Positions 1 to 11,531 are shown, counted from the stretch's first letter. The stretch is 64,000 nt of DNA from Gibbula magus (GCA_936450465.1 OW388301.1:17775523-17839522); one strand, 5' to 3'. Program-made: numbers and translations. The notes: a model not told the origin generated them from the letters alone.

Positions 1-44
1 CAGTAATGGGCACCAGCAAGAGTTATGCCTCGCATAGGGATGTT
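1..44. mobile_element. Right end of a hairpin MITE (9-bp-TSD family), cut by the window edge
   Basis: The segment 'agcaagagttatgcctcgc' followed by 'atagggatgttg' matches the right terminal repeat of the elements at 2370-2584 and 26619-26830. The rest lies outside the window. Confidence 0.6.
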
Positions 45-119
45 GGGTTTTGGTTCAATCTTTCACACAGACCACTCCTGGATTATTTCAACAAGTTTCA
101 GACCTATGTTATCAATCTT

Positions 120-300
120 TTTCCTCAATTGTATTTGACCCCCCTCCTGCAACAGCCACTGTGACGTGTATATTCAGACCAGCCGTTTATTTAAACAGAA
201 CCATAAAATAAAGGAACTGGACTCAGTCGCAGGCGGGAATATTTGAGTGCCTCGCTAGAACAAGATGGCGTCCGGGAAAAATTCAAAAGTGGAAATATTG
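120..300 (+). promoter_or_regulatory. Possible promoter-like CAAGATGGCG site
   Basis: CAAGATGGCGTCC at 261-273 matches the YY1-type motif that also marks the candidate transporter promoter. It opens a frame of only 15 codons (ATG 265 to TAA 310) and no donor or downstream exon is evident. It could be chance. Confidence 0.15.
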
Positions 301-479
301 TTTCTCTTATAACTCATTTAATATTCAACTCAAAATAAATAAAATCAGAATGATTTTGCATTAGAGGATTTAGCTCATAGCTATGTTTTGAGAAAAACAG
401 ATGGCTAGTTTGGTCTTGAATTGCCCTCGACCTGTATCTTCCAAGCTCTAAGATAAATGCTACGAGTCATAAGTACCAT

Positions 480-760
480 ACATTAACATCAACCTACAAC
501 AATCTTAGCGCTAAGAGAGTTTTGAAAATCTAGCTCCAGGACCCATATTTTCGAAGCTCTTTTAGTGCTAAGACAGTCGTTAGTGCCATATATTAACATT
601 GACTTATGACTATCTTAGCACTAATATGGTTTCGAAAATATGGGTCCAGGATCCATATTTTCGAAGCTCTCTTAGCGCTAAGATAGTCGTAAATGCCATA
701 CATTAATATTGACTTACGACTATCTGAGCACTAAGACAGTTTCGAAATATGGTTCCTGGC
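480..760. repeat. Tandem palindromic units (~110 bp)
   Basis: At least two foldback units, about 542-648 and 654-755, with a half unit before them. Each has the form CCATATTTTCGAA - gctcttttagtgctaag - loop - cttagcactaa - TTTCGAAAATATGG, so the halves are mutual reverse complements, joined by 'gtccaggatcc'. Probably a small MITE that inserted into itself or expanded in tandem. No coding content. Confidence 0.75.
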
Positions 761-992
761 CTTTTGTATGCACAGAATTGGATCTTGCAAAATTGTGTAC
801 CACAAAGCCACATACTTGAATCCTCTTATACAAAATCTTTTCAAATGTGAATAAAACACTTTATAACACCTCTAAGCACATGCTTTGAATCAATAGCAAC
901 AAGCTAACAACTGTAAACAAGACTGTTTTTTTCCCGTAGAGTTTACAAGTGCTAACAACAGAGCAGGTTTGTAGAGCTGGGGCTCTAGTTAT

Positions 993-1367
993 GTTACACT
1001 ACACATCATTTGAAGGTTACACTACACATCATTTGAAAGTTACACTACACATCATTTGAAGGTTACACTACACATCCTTTGAAGGTTACACTACACATCC
1101 TTTGAAGGTTACAATACATATTATTTGAGGGTTACACTACACATCCTTTGAAGGTTACACTACACATCCTTTGAAGGTTACTATACATATCCTTTGAATG
1201 TTACACTACATATCATTTGAAGATTACAATACATATCCTTTGAAGGTTGTCCTACACATCGTTTGAATGTTACCCTACACCTCCTTTGAATGTTACAATA
1301 CACATCATTTGAAGGTTGCCCTACGCATCCTTTGAGGGACGCTACACATCCTTGAAGGTTACAGGAA
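993..1367. repeat. 23-bp minisatellite, about 16 copies
   Basis: The unit is 'gttacactacacatcctttgaag' split as gttacactacacatc + ctttgaag, with atc/cat variants. Copies become more variable towards the right end, where single units read 'cataccct' or lose bases. Any reading frame across it is repeat artefact. Confidence 0.92.
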
Positions 1368-1380
1368 GCTACCATAGGCC

Positions 1381-2360
1381 CAGAGCTGGAAGATAAAATA
1401 CAGTGCTTTTTGAAAGTTGAAAGTAATACAAGACTTCACATTATTTCGAAAAGGTCTTACTATATATGTGCTTGTATAGTGACGATACAACGGTAGAAGT
1501 AGTGAATTCTGATCGAAAATCGAACAATACATCGCGATTGAGGCGCGTCAATAATTAAGTCAAACGTTATTTCGTTATTTCGGAAACTTGTTTACAACAG
1601 ACAAAAAAAATTGGGTTGATAATGTTCAGTGGGACTTATAGCTACTGTGAATGTAAATGGGACGTGCAGTTTCGGCTTCTGCACATGTAGTATAATGCTG
1701 TTTTTCGATTTTAATTGGAAACTAGTAATTATGATATATTTTGGTGATGAATGTGCAATTTGAGTGAAACTATTTTGACTGAAATAAGCACGTATTAAAG
1801 CAAAATATAATATTCTAAACTCAAAACCTTTAAATGTGTATATATATATATTCAGCCTTACATTGTCCCATTTTCATTTAATTCTACAAGTGCCATGTTA
1901 CCTTTGAATAGTTTCACAGGAGTACACACATGTACGCGTTAATTGACTTTAAAAAGAAGTAGTCAATTAAATTCAGATTATACGGCAAGTTATTTGCAAT
2001 TGCTCGTGCAATTTGCATAATAATAATTCGTGTATACATGCCACTGTTTTTGCAAACATATATATTTCCACTTCCAAAGATCGAAGTGACATTCGATGTA
2101 TTACCGGAGCGAGAGCGAGTTAAGATTATGAACGACTTATTTTTAAATAAACATATTTTGCAACTTTCATGTATCGAGTTGTATTTGAGGTTAAATGCTT
2201 TTAAGGCGAAGAAATACAAAATAACAGGTTTCAAACTCAAGTATCAAGTTTACAAACCAAAATGTCTAAACAATTCGTGAAAACGAAACCCCTCAGAAAG
2301 TGGTGAATCAGCTCTCCAACATTTCATTTCAAATGTCAGCAATAAAAGATCATGTGTCAG
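1381..2360. other. Unassigned AT-rich interval
   Basis: I see no gene, RNA or repeat end in this stretch, apart from a short (TA)n at about 1837-1852. Overlapping open frames of up to 108 codons on both strands at 1914-2280 lack splice context or recognisable domains. Confidence 0.4.
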
Positions 2361-2369
2361 GGTCACAAG

Positions 2370-2584
2370 CAACTTCCAAACGCAAGGCATAACTCTTGCC
2401 AGTCTTCATTACTGGCTGATTTAACCCTTGCGGTATTTCCCTCGCTTTGTTGTGTCAAGACAGTGAATCGCTGCACCAGAAATGCATAGCGGGCCTGGAT
2501 TTCTAAACACAGATTTCTTAAGGAAATACCTAAATCAGGCAGAAATGGAGACTGGCAAGAGTTATGCCTTGCATTGGGAAGTTG
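2370..2584. mobile_element. Hairpin MITE with 9-bp TSD (Mutator-like), copy 1
   Basis: The element begins CAACTTCCAAACGCAAGGC and ends GCATTGGGAAGTTG, and nearly the whole length folds back on itself. It is flanked by exact 9-bp repeats GGTCACAAG at 2361-2369 and 2585-2593. A 9-bp duplication with long inverted ends is typical of Mutator-like elements. It has no coding capacity. Confidence 0.88.
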
Positions 2585-2593
2585 GGTCACAAG

Positions 2594-3017
2594 ATGGAAG
2601 GGTAACCTCCCAAAACTTCTACAGACTAAAACAACAGTACAGGGTCCACTGCACATGGTCATTACCTCAAGTTAGAATGGACTAGTCCGATTAATGTGCC
2701 AAAACTTCTACATCGGCTACGAGTAAATAATAGACACTCGTAAATATATAGATGGACGTAATAACGTTCCGTGAGCGGACATAACCATCACATTTAAAAC
2801 CGTGAGTGAAACCTAATATGTCAAGCTTAGGCACAACGATCTACATATACATATACATATATGTATTAAAATAGACTAACTTATTCATAGCTCACGTGAT
2901 ATAACAATTCATTAAAAAAACATATCTCTCCCTGAAGATGAAATGAAAATGAGACACTCAGCGTTATGTTTTGAATTATTTTTTTGAAGCAACCATACAC
3001 CTGGACATTTGGTATAT
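2594..3017. other. Unassigned interval
   Basis: No gene or element ends recognised; short tatatac runs at 2840-2865 and 3010-3030 only. Confidence 0.35.
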
Positions 3018-3317
3018 ATACACACACGTGGTAGTAAAAGTAAATTTACTATGCGTTCATTTGTGTTTAATTTCTGCCTATGCAAATGGGCTCCAACTAT
3101 TTTAATATATGAAAAGAGAATTCCTAAAACATGTCAATTTAAATTATTACATGTATTCTAAATGACATTAATTTATATCTGTCAACAATTGTTTTGACTA
3201 TTTCGCCCTAATTATATAATGAACATCGGAAAGTCAGATGAATATTGAAGGTCATCGAGTGGAAGAAGGAGATAATCCTATATATAGAGAATTTGAAAAC
3301 AGTATTAAGAGTTTCTA
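3018..3317. repeat. Left arm of a ~300-bp inverted repeat
   Basis: This arm matches in reverse complement the stretch 7266-7563. Shared landmarks include CACGTG, gtaaatttacttttact, aattctct..tcatatatta, gtcaaaacaattgttgac and the inner end ttagaaactc (rc). Similarity by eye is high, with scattered substitutions and small indels. The LINE begins directly at its inner edge. Confidence 0.8.
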
Positions 3318-3332
3318 AATGTCAATCTCAAC

Positions 3333-3686
3333 ATGTGTGAAGTCACCATGTCTGTATTTATTTGTATTTATCGGCCTCCACCATCTCGGAAAAATCTACT
3401 CACAAACACTCAGTTTTATCATGATATGTCAAATCTCTTCGCATCTCATCCTGGTAGGAAAACTATATTTCTTGGAGACTTCAATGTTCATTTTAATGAT
3501 AAAGAAAATCCTTTTGCTTAGAAGTTTGTCAATCTACTTTGTTCGTTTGGACTCAAGCAACATGTATCTGTCCCAACGCACAAATCTGGAAATACTCTTG
3601 ACTGTGTAATATCTCATGAAGATAATAGAACCATTTTAGATGTTTCTGTTTAAGACAAACAATTGTCTGACCACTTCTTAATTTTC
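3333..3686 (+). pseudogene. LINE apurinic endonuclease remnant
   Basis: In frame 3, starting at a methionine that is only a fortuitous start, the translation shows the endonuclease core FLGDFNVH (about 3466-3495), the conserved metal-binding Asp/Asn motif of AP-type endonucleases, and further on LSDHFLI (about 3664-3684), the SDH motif with the catalytic histidine. The N-terminal half of the domain is absent because of 5' truncation. TAG near 3519 and TAA near 3649 interrupt the frame. The domain normally nicks the target DNA to prime reverse transcription; this copy cannot. Confidence 0.8.
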
Positions 3687-3886
3687 GTTACATTGAATGC
3701 ATGTAGACCGTTTAAGAAGATGGAGACAGTGACATGCCGTAATCTAAAAAGCATTGACCATATTGAATTTCAACTTGACCTGGTAGAATCTGCATTGCTG
3801 TGTGACCCACCATCTGATGTGAATGAACATGCTAACTGTATCATGACACTCTCTCCACACTACTTGATAAGCATGCTCCGCCTGTA

Positions 3887-5239
3887 GTGAAGAAAGTCCA
3901 AGTGCGCACAGATACACCCTGGTACTCACAACAAGTGCTGATAGCCAAGACTGCACGTCGACAAGCTGAAAGGAAATGGCGAAAATGTCATCTTGAAATA
4001 GATCGTCAACTTTATAAGCAAGCTCGGAATGCTGCAACAATTGTCATTCGTAACTGCAAGAAGGATTATTGTCTTCAGCAGCTTTCCAATATGAATGATA
4101 ATCCCAAAAGATCATACGCTTTTATGAACAAATTGCAAGGCAAGAGCACTGAATCCAAACTTCCACCTTCTGCATCAAACCGGACCCTTGCTGACTCATT
4201 TAACAACTTTTTTCTTGACAAAGTTGACATGATACGACAAAATCTCTCTGATGATATCACAGTGTCTCAAGATGTTGATAATAGCAGTACTCAGTACAGT
4301 GTGCAACCCCTGACTGATCTCGCTTTATTCACAGACTCAGAGATACGCAGTGTTATTCGATCATCAAAGCCCACTACCTGTGTTTTGGACCAAATCCCAA
4401 CCAATATTGTACTCAAACATTTGGATGTAATTCTCCCATGTATTACGAGTATTGTGAATAAGAGTATCGAAAGTGGAATGTTTCCAGAGTGTTTCAGACC
4501 AGCTGTAGTGAAGCCTCTCCTCAAGAAGGACAATCTGGATCCATCACACTTGAAAATTTTTAGACCGGTCTCAAATTTGACATTCCTATCCAAAGTCATT
4601 GAAAAAGCTTTTCATATTCGACTTAAATGTCATCTTGCGGAGAATGCACTCATAGAAAAGTTCCAGTCAGCTTATCGCAAATTCCACAGTACTGAAACAG
4701 CCTTACTAAGAGTCATAAATGATATTCGTGGAGCAGTAGATCAGGGCAATATGGCAGCTCTGATATTGCTGGATTTGTCTTCAGCATTCGATACAATTGA
4801 CCACAATCTACTTCTGGACAGACTCCGACATCAGTATGGAATAGGTGGGACAGCACTACAGTGGATATCATCTTATATTAAAGGAAGATCACAATTTGTG
4901 ATGATTGGAAATGACAGGTCTTCCACTGTCAACTTGAAATATGGTGTCCCACAGGGATCTGTACTTGGTCCAGTGTTATTTGTTCTCTATTGTGGCAGTA
5001 CTTCAAACATCATCTCACAACACCGCCTCCTCCACCACTCATATGCCGATGACTGCCAGTTGTACAATCACTTTCATCATCATAACTCAGAAGAAGCTCT
5101 TTTGAATATAGCTAATTGTACCAGGTCCTTGAATTCTTGGATGACAGAAAACAAACTCAAACTGAACATTGATAAAACGGAAGCAATCATTTTTGGAACT
5201 AAGCAGCAGCTAAAAAAAAGTGGATCTAAGCACCGTTAA
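3887..5239 (+). pseudogene. LINE reverse transcriptase domain (ORF2 fragment)
   Basis: A 450-residue open frame. In order: a basic linker rich in Arg/Lys, the DSFNNFF..KV motif that precedes RT in CR1/Jockey-type elements, RPVSNL..LSKVIEK, SAYRK.HSTETALL, the palm motif LDLSSAFDTIDH (about 4769-4806, catalytic Asp), GVPQGSVLGP (about 4942-4971) and YADD (about 5041-5053, catalytic Asp pair). The region between PQGSVLGP and YADD is close to the usual length. The frame ends where a shift near 5200-5225 moves coding into frame 3. All catalytic residues survive, so decay may be moderate, but the element is not intact. Confidence 0.92.
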
Positions 5240-5891
5240 TGTGTCAGACACGGACGTTCAGCTAACCAAGACTGTCAAGGATCTCTGTGTCTTGCTAGAT
5301 CAAACACTCTTAATGGAAGCTGAGATTAACAATGTCTGCAAAATATGCTACTTGAACTTACGAGTGATTGGAAATATTCGTCCTTTGATCACCATGGAAG
5401 CTGCACAATGTCTAACCAGATGTCTGGTACTGAGTAGACTCGACTACTGTAACAGTCTTTATGTCGGACTCCCGGATATTCTCCTTGACAAACTTCAAAA
5501 GGTACAAAATACAGCAGCGCGAATCGTGACTCTAACATCTAAAGGATCGCACATTACTCCTGTCCTTAAACATCTTCACTGGCTTCCAATAAAAGCAAGG
5601 ATTCAACTCAAAATTTTATGTCTAATGCATAAATCTCTGCATGATCAATCGCCTGCCTACATATCAGAGTTGATATCAGCCTATGTCCCAGCACGGGAGC
5701 TTAGATCACAACATCAGAATCTATTGACAGTGCCGAAGTGTAACCTCAAGTGCTTTGGTCAGAGATGTTTTGAGCATTTTGCTCCTAACATGTGGAACTC
5801 TCTTCCCAAAAATCTGAAACTATCTCCAACATTTGAATCATTCAAATCAAGTCTAAAAGCCTATCTTTTTGTTCAGTTTTATGGTTCATAA
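5220..5891 (+). pseudogene. LINE ORF2 C-terminal domain
   Basis: This 223-residue frame continues ORF2 after a frameshift. It carries the conserved C-terminal pattern of CR1-like elements: SRLDYCNSLYVGLP, LQKVQNTAARIV, LHWLPIKARI, then RSQHQ, WNSLP and FKSSLKAYLF before the stop. The overlap of about 20 bases with the preceding RT frame, around a run of A at 5212-5218, suggests a one-base indel in the A run. There is no separate RNase H domain, as expected for this group. Confidence 0.9.
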
Positions 5892-6082
5892 GGACTTTCA
5901 CAATTGCAACAATTGTACACATTGATTTGTTATTGCTGTTTGTGTGAAGTGAGCACATTCAAATGTGCATCACTATTATCATTATTTATTAGCATTATAT
6001 GTTTAGCGCTTTGAGCATGCTTTCGAGCGTGGATATGCGCGCTTTATAAATATGCACTATTAGTATTATTATTATTATTATA

Positions 6083-7214
6083 CGACGAACTTACGGTAGT
6101 AAACATTTGCACCTGCCCCTGACTAGGTTCAAAATTACTTAAGGTAGTAAAACATTTACTAACGGTAGTAAAATATACATAGGGCGAATTTTGTTTATAC
6201 ATGTAAAAGAAAATTTGCAAACCCTCGTCGTAAAAACAAGGATTTAGTCTGTTCTTCAATCGTAGCAAAATGGACATAACTGAATGTAGAGTATCTGCGT
6301 TTAAAAAAATACAGGAACTAGTAATGGAAGTCATGACGATATGTCACTCTGATGTCGATTATGTCGAAAAATAAGACGTACACATTTTAAAGCTTCCATG
6401 GCCAGCATGCATTGCGGAAGCCCTGGGTGCGGCTGCGCAAGCTTTTTTTAAAAATCGGGGTATATTTATCACCCTTTATATACATGTATTTATAAACCCC
6501 GCTCAAGAGGGGCGAAACCATTTCTTATTCAAAGTCACATGGACCAATCACAGATCGGGATTCTTTGCGAACATTAATAAGAATTCAAGGTTCAAGGTTC
6601 AACCGTGACCATTGCAAATAAAAAGCTCATAAACTTCATTTTGGATATTAACCCGTAATTGAACAAAACTGACATGTTCATATTTCAAATTCTATTAGCC
6701 TATATCTGTCACATTCAACAGCACTATTAAAGTTTATATATTTAAATTATTTCAATGATTTCAGAGTATACGTAATGTTTCGAAAACAACACCAAAGGTG
6801 GTATACATAAGATAACATACTAAAATTTAATTACATCTACATCTTACATTTATATGTTAGCAGGTAACAGCAAATAAGTATAAAGATTAAATTGATTGAA
6901 TGATTATATATTTTAATTGACCCACGCAGAGAGACTTTAAATATCAGGTAATTCAATGAATAACAAACTGATTACATGGTAATTGAGTATAAAATATCAC
7001 AATTCTTGCCGCCACATAAACCCATATTCCAATGAGTATGAGTAAATATGAGCAAACTTCGCCGTATGGACGCATTTGCACATATGTATATTTTACTACG
7101 CGTAAGCAAAGTTTTCACTACCGTAAGCAAATTTGCACCTATACAGGGGCAAGTGCAAATTTTTACTACCGTGAGTAAATATGGTATTTTCACTTTTCTA
7201 GTAAAAGTTCGTCG
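6083..7214. mobile_element. TA-flanked MITE with >100-bp terminal inverted repeats
   Basis: The left end starts CGACGAACTTACGGTAG after TA at 6081-6082. The right end closes with AGTTCGTCG before TA at 7215-7216. The inverted similarity covers about 6083-6186 and 7083-7214, including 'actaccgtaag' motifs and a 'caggggcaagtgcaaat' core. Nothing in the about 900 bp between the arms resembles transposase. TA duplication suits the Tc1/mariner or IS630 class, but the ends are unlike the Tc1 ends elsewhere in this window. Confidence 0.7.
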
Positions 7215-7265
7215 TATACAGACATGGTGACTTCAAACAGGTTGAGAAAATATATTAGAGAACAT

Positions 7266-7563
7266 TAGAAACTCTTAATATTGTTTTTCAAATTCTCTAT
7301 ATATAGGATAATCTCCTTCTTGCACGCGATTACCTTCGAAATCCATCTGACTATCCGATGTTCATTGTATAATTAGGGCGAAATAGTCAAAACAATTGTT
7401 GACAGATATAAATTAATGTCATTTATTTAGTTTACATCTAATAAATATTAATTGGCATGTTTTAGGAATTCTCTATTCATATATTAAAATAGTTTGAAGC
7501 CCATTTGCATAGGCAGAAATGAAACACATATGAACGCATAGTAAATTTACTTTTACTCACGTG
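7266..7563. repeat. Right arm of the ~300-bp inverted repeat
   Basis: Reverse-complement partner of 3018-3317. Together the arms bracket the LINE and an inner TA-flanked MITE. Removing the LINE would leave a foldback structure of about 1.8 kb. Beyond the right edge, at 7565-7610, is another partial copy of the inner element end (actaccgtaagc ... agttcgccgtata). Confidence 0.8.
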
Positions 7564-7770
7564 TTTATATTACTACCGTAAGCAATAATGCATATGTGCA
7601 AAGTTCGCCGTATAAACAGGGCTTAAATTAGATAATAAATATTTTATAACACCCAGAATTGTATCTAATTACGATTGCGAATCTCTCGGAAATTTATTTA
7701 TAAACTTTAATTTGCTCTCGCTCTGACAATACACCAATTCACACTTCTTAAATTCGTTTGACACGCTTAA

Positions 7771-8272
7771 AGGTGCATCGATCCATTGTGTTTCATAACA
7801 TTTTATTTGACTTCAATAAGTTCCAACACACCATATGTGCTGTTTACAATAGGCCTACAAACAAATTCACTAAGCTTGCATATTCATCCCCAATCACCAA
7901 ACATCATAATTACTAGTTTCCAATTAAAATCGAGTAACATCGTTATGCATGCATGTGCAGAAACCGAAAGTGCACGTCCTATTTACATGCATAGTAGTTA
8001 TATGACCTATTGAACATTATCAACCCAAATTTGTTATTTTGTCTGGTGTAAATAAGATTCCAAAATTACGTTTGACTCATTGGCGCGCGCCACACGCGGT
8101 GCATTGTCTGATTTTCGATCAGAAATCGACACTTTTACCTTCATATCGTCAATATACTAAGTCGAGTATCATCAAAATGGTAGTTTTCGGGAACAGTTGG
8201 TACTTCTCGATAAAGTAAGACCAATTATAACGTTTGGCATATTTGACCCCAAACAACACAATGGATGTACCT
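7771..8272. mobile_element. TTAA-flanked MITE, family A, copy 1 (502 bp)
   Basis: Starts AGGTGCATC(ga)TCCATTGTGTT after TTAA at 7767-7770 and ends AACACAATGGATGTACCT before TTAA at 8273-8276. The interior is about 90% alike by eye to copies at 9524 and 14160, including a GGCGCGCGCC island. A TTAA target is used by piggyBac-type and a few other transposases; the AGGTGCATCC end is not the usual piggyBac CCC start, so the parent is unknown. Confidence 0.85.
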
Positions 8273-8276
8273 TTAA

Positions 8277-8743
8277 ATAATACCTATATTCAAAAACTTA
8301 ATATCATATGAGGTTAACCATGTTTTCATTTGAAACATCTTCAACATGAAATTGCAACACTCGGGAAAACGAGATGCTTGCAAACAACAGCGTTTGTATT
8401 CTAAATGATTGCAAAACATGTTAATTTGGACACCTGCCACATAATCCCCCTGAACCAACTGGTTTGATAATTTACATAACACCAAGTTGTAGCCAACTTT
8501 AATGTGATAATCTAATGACATCATCAGCCAAAGACAAGTTCAGTATATTGGTTCAAAGATTTACGAACTCCCATGGACGCTTGAGCTTGTTCGCGTTTTT
8601 AAAAGAATGAAGAATGAACTTAATTTTCATACTCATGTTAATATGCCTACACTTCGCACCAATCAGAGTTATTTTCTTTAAGATGTTTGGCCGGATGAAT
8701 ATAATATTTAGGAGACTAGGACAAGAACTAGGCAGAAGAGGGC
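8277..8743. other. Unassigned interval upstream of the candidate promoter
   Basis: No coding exon or repeat recognised; small frames on the minus strand lack any family signature. Confidence 0.35.
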
Positions 8744-9044
8744 TTACATAAGTCACGTGATTTTGTTATTGTGTCCAGCACGTGATCGCAAAGATGGCGG
8801 ATGTCCTTCTTGGTTGTAGGGTCTTGTGAGATAAGGTTTGTGTTTAGACTGTGTTTATCACTTTGATAACCAACGATACTTGCATAGGCCTCTAGTGTTG
8901 AAGCGAAAAGGCTTGCTTCACTGAAACAGTCGCGCTAGCTGTGTTACTACTGGTCAGTCAACAAAGTTTAATTCGTTCGTCTACAAAGAAATGGCATTGG
9001 CAATCCATTCGACTGGAACCTTTTTTAATTTACCAAGCAAACAG
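8744..9044 (+). promoter_or_regulatory. Candidate promoter and non-coding first exon(s) of the transporter
   Basis: Two CACGTGA E-boxes lie 25 bp apart at 8754-8760 (within gtCACGTGAt) and 8779-8785, followed by AAGATGGCGG at 8791-8800, a YY1-type motif that often sits at animal transcription starts. GTCACGTGA resembles the CLEAR element bound by TFEB in lysosomal genes. Possible donors are AAG|GTTTGT at 8836 and CAG|GTAAAC at 9045. The latter ends an 18-codon frame from ATG 8991 that meets a stop in the next exon, so it would be leader sequence. No TATA box is evident. Assignment rests on motif grouping and position upstream of the first supported exon; transcript data would settle it. Confidence 0.4.
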
Positions 9045-9523
9045 GTAAACTATTTTTGGTTTAGGATAGAATTGACTCTAAGATTAGAAACATTTTCTTG
9101 AAACATGAATTTGAATTACACCTAGTACCGTTGGAAGTTCCTCATTTTTAACCAACTTAGAATTTATAAAAAAATATGATTCCTATGAATTCACTTTTCT
9201 TTTGATAATAACAAGTTATGAAACTTTGTTTCAGTTTATTGTATATAGTTGGTTATCTTACCTTAACTACAACAAAACAAACCTTTTTTTTATAATATAT
9301 ACTTGCATTATCTAGTAATAATTAATCAATAGGCCTTCAGAGACTCAAATGTAACATGAACCTTGGCTTTGAAAACTTAGTATATATGTTTGCATGCCAA
9401 CTGAAAGCAAGGAATGATTGACATATACATAGACGATCGGTTTGCCTCGGTCTATCTCCTTTTTAACCGACACTCAGAGGTTTACCGTAGATTATAAGTC
9501 ACGGCGAGCATTACATCATTTAA

Positions 9524-10013
9524 AGGTGCATCCATTGTGTTTCATACAATTTTATTTTGCTTTAATACGTTCCAACACATCATATGTGCTGTTTACAATA
9601 CAAACAAATTCACTCAGCTTGCATATTCATCCCCAATCGGCTAACGTATCATAATTACTAGTTTCCAATTAATATCGAGTAACATCATTATGTATGTGCA
9701 GAAACCGAAAGTGCACGTCCTATTTACATGCACAGTAGTTATATGACCTATTGAACATTATCAACCCAAATTTGGTATTTTTTCTGGTTTGATTAAGATT
9801 CCAAAATTACGTTTGACTCATTGGCGCGCGCCACAAATTCTGCAATGTCCGGTTTTCGTTCAGAAATCGAATCTTTTACCTTCATATCGTCAATATACTA
9901 AGTCAAGTATCATTAAAATGGTAGTTTTCGGTAACAGTTGGTACTTCTCGATGAAATAAGACCATTTATAACGTTTGCCATATTTGACCCCCAACAACAC
10001 AATGGATGTACCT
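9524..10013. mobile_element. TTAA-flanked MITE, family A, copy 2 (490 bp)
   Basis: TTAA at 9520-9523 and 10014-10017; ends AGGTGCATCCATTGTG and CACAATGGATGTACCT. Same orientation as copy 1 and alignable along its full length. It lies in the probable leader intron of the transporter. Confidence 0.87.
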
Positions 10014-10904
10014 TTAACATATACAGTGATAAATTTACCCTGAGTCCTGCATTGAATACTCATAAAATTTGGAAAGGACTCATAAAAATTTTAGCTGGAC
10101 TCAAAGGGTTTTAATAGTATTTGCTTACTTTTTGAGGGACTCGCTTATATTTGCTGGGACTCACAATAGTTTGTGGTATCGAGTTTCTGAACTATGCATG
10201 TCATATTTGAAATTTTATCACGGCATATTATTTATTTTAATCAATTCACAATGATAAACATGAACAGACAGATATTCATCCGTGCACTATAAATTTAAGC
10301 AGACTCACGGACGAGTGTAGCAACAGCTGGTATATTAATTGTGTTGGTACATGTTTGTTTTTAAATATCTATCATGTTGTCTATATTAATGTATTTTCAG
10401 TAATGGGTAATATACAAATGATTCTGTGATATAGGAATTGCTTCAGATGAAAGGAATATTTTATATAATAAACATAGCAATGAAAAATGTCATAGTTAAT
10501 AAAGATATATTTTTTTATCATAAATTAATAATTCTACCAAATTATGTGATACAGAGCCACTAAATGTGGCGATTGTAGGATTTTATTTTTAGAATGCAAA
10601 TATTAGGCTTGACCTGTATTTAAACTGGGAAGTACCTTTACTATTCTATGAAATGTGTATATCTTTCAAAGAGGTAGATGGTTTGTAATTTTTCTATATT
10701 TTATCAACATATGTCATGGCTGTTTCAGGCTTCGTTTAACAGCATACTATTACCATTACAATGAGTTTATAATATTTTAAATTAATAAAACCACACTAGA
10801 ATCAGCTGGTAGACTAGTGACATAAGTAATATGAGGTTGACCTATACTTATACCTATATAATAAATTCATATTTCATTTATTATCCCATCCAACAGTATG
10901 TATG

Positions 10905-11345
10905 GGATATAGTCGTCGCCTTGTCGGTCCTTCCGTCTGTAATCATTTCGCTTCGAAAACCTTTTATGATATCTTTCTGAAACTTTCCATGTATATTACC
11001 TACCAATTGAAGTGGTGCCTTTTGTTATTTTCAGATTTCTGAATTTTTTATTGTTTTTTGTTTCCATAGAAACTTCTTGAATTTGGTCTTTGTTCTGAGT
11101 TACGTATGTTTTCGGGGTACAGTTCCAAAATTCTTCATCATATCTTCCTGATACTTTGCATGTGTATTACCCATTAACTGAAGTGGTGCCTTTTGATATC
11201 TTCAGATTTCTGAAAATTCTATTATTTTTTTTTCATAGAAACGGGTTCGATTTGGACTTTGTTCAGGGATAGATCTGCTTCCGGAGCAGAACTCCAAAAC
11301 CCTTCATCATATCTGAAACTCAGCATGTGTATTACCTACGAACTG
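10905..11345. repeat. Tandem repeat of ~160-170 bp, three degenerate units
   Basis: The landmark 'catgt(g)tattac..aactgaagtggtgcc' recurs at about 10989, 11159 and 11317, with 'cttcatcatatct' and 'ccatagaaac' between. The block begins with 'ggatatagtcgtcgccttgtcggtccttcc', split here as ggatatagtcgtcgcc + ttgtcggtccttcc, a pattern also at 36370-36420. It looks like a dispersed element with internal tandem units. Confidence 0.6.
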
Positions 11346-11483
11346 AAGTAGTAGATATACAATTACCTGTCAGATGTGTTTTACAAATTATGTGGGACCG
11401 GTGGGATATGTCATCTTCTGATGATTCTTGATGCAATTTATTAATCCATGTATATGTCATATTTCTTTATTCTGGTGTTTTAG

Positions 11484-11531
11484 ATGATGTAAGGTCCTGA
11501 CTTCCGAATTCAACAACCTAAAAATATCAAA

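Larger units (their letters stand above)
3318..6080 (+). mobile_element. 5'-truncated, degenerate CR1/L2-like non-LTR retrotransposon (LINE)
   Basis: The sequence starts inside an apurinic endonuclease domain, runs through reverse transcriptase and its C-terminal domain, and ends in a 3' UTR with 'cgcgctttataaatatgcac' and an (ATT)n tail at 6058-6080. Ending in a short tandem repeat instead of poly(A), together with the RT signatures, points to the CR1/L2 group. The 5' end is truncated, as in most LINE insertions, and abuts the left arm of a large inverted repeat that ends at about 3317. Frame changes near 3880 and 5215 and stops at 3519 and 3649 show it is dead. No clear target-site duplication was found, partly because the 3' end abuts another element. 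Confidence 0.9.
9045..11483 (+). other. Probable 5' intron of the transporter gene and its contents
   Basis: If transcription starts near 8.8 kb, this is a leader intron of about 2.4 kb. It contains a TTAA MITE (9524-10013) and a three-copy tandem repeat (10905-11345). The rest, about 10.02-10.9 kb, is AT-rich with no coding frame, RNA gene or repeat that I recognise. Confidence 0.35.

Noticed and set aside
993..1367. Repeat protein on the minus strand (64 codons)
   Set aside because: 23 is not a multiple of three, so frames merely pass through the minisatellite.
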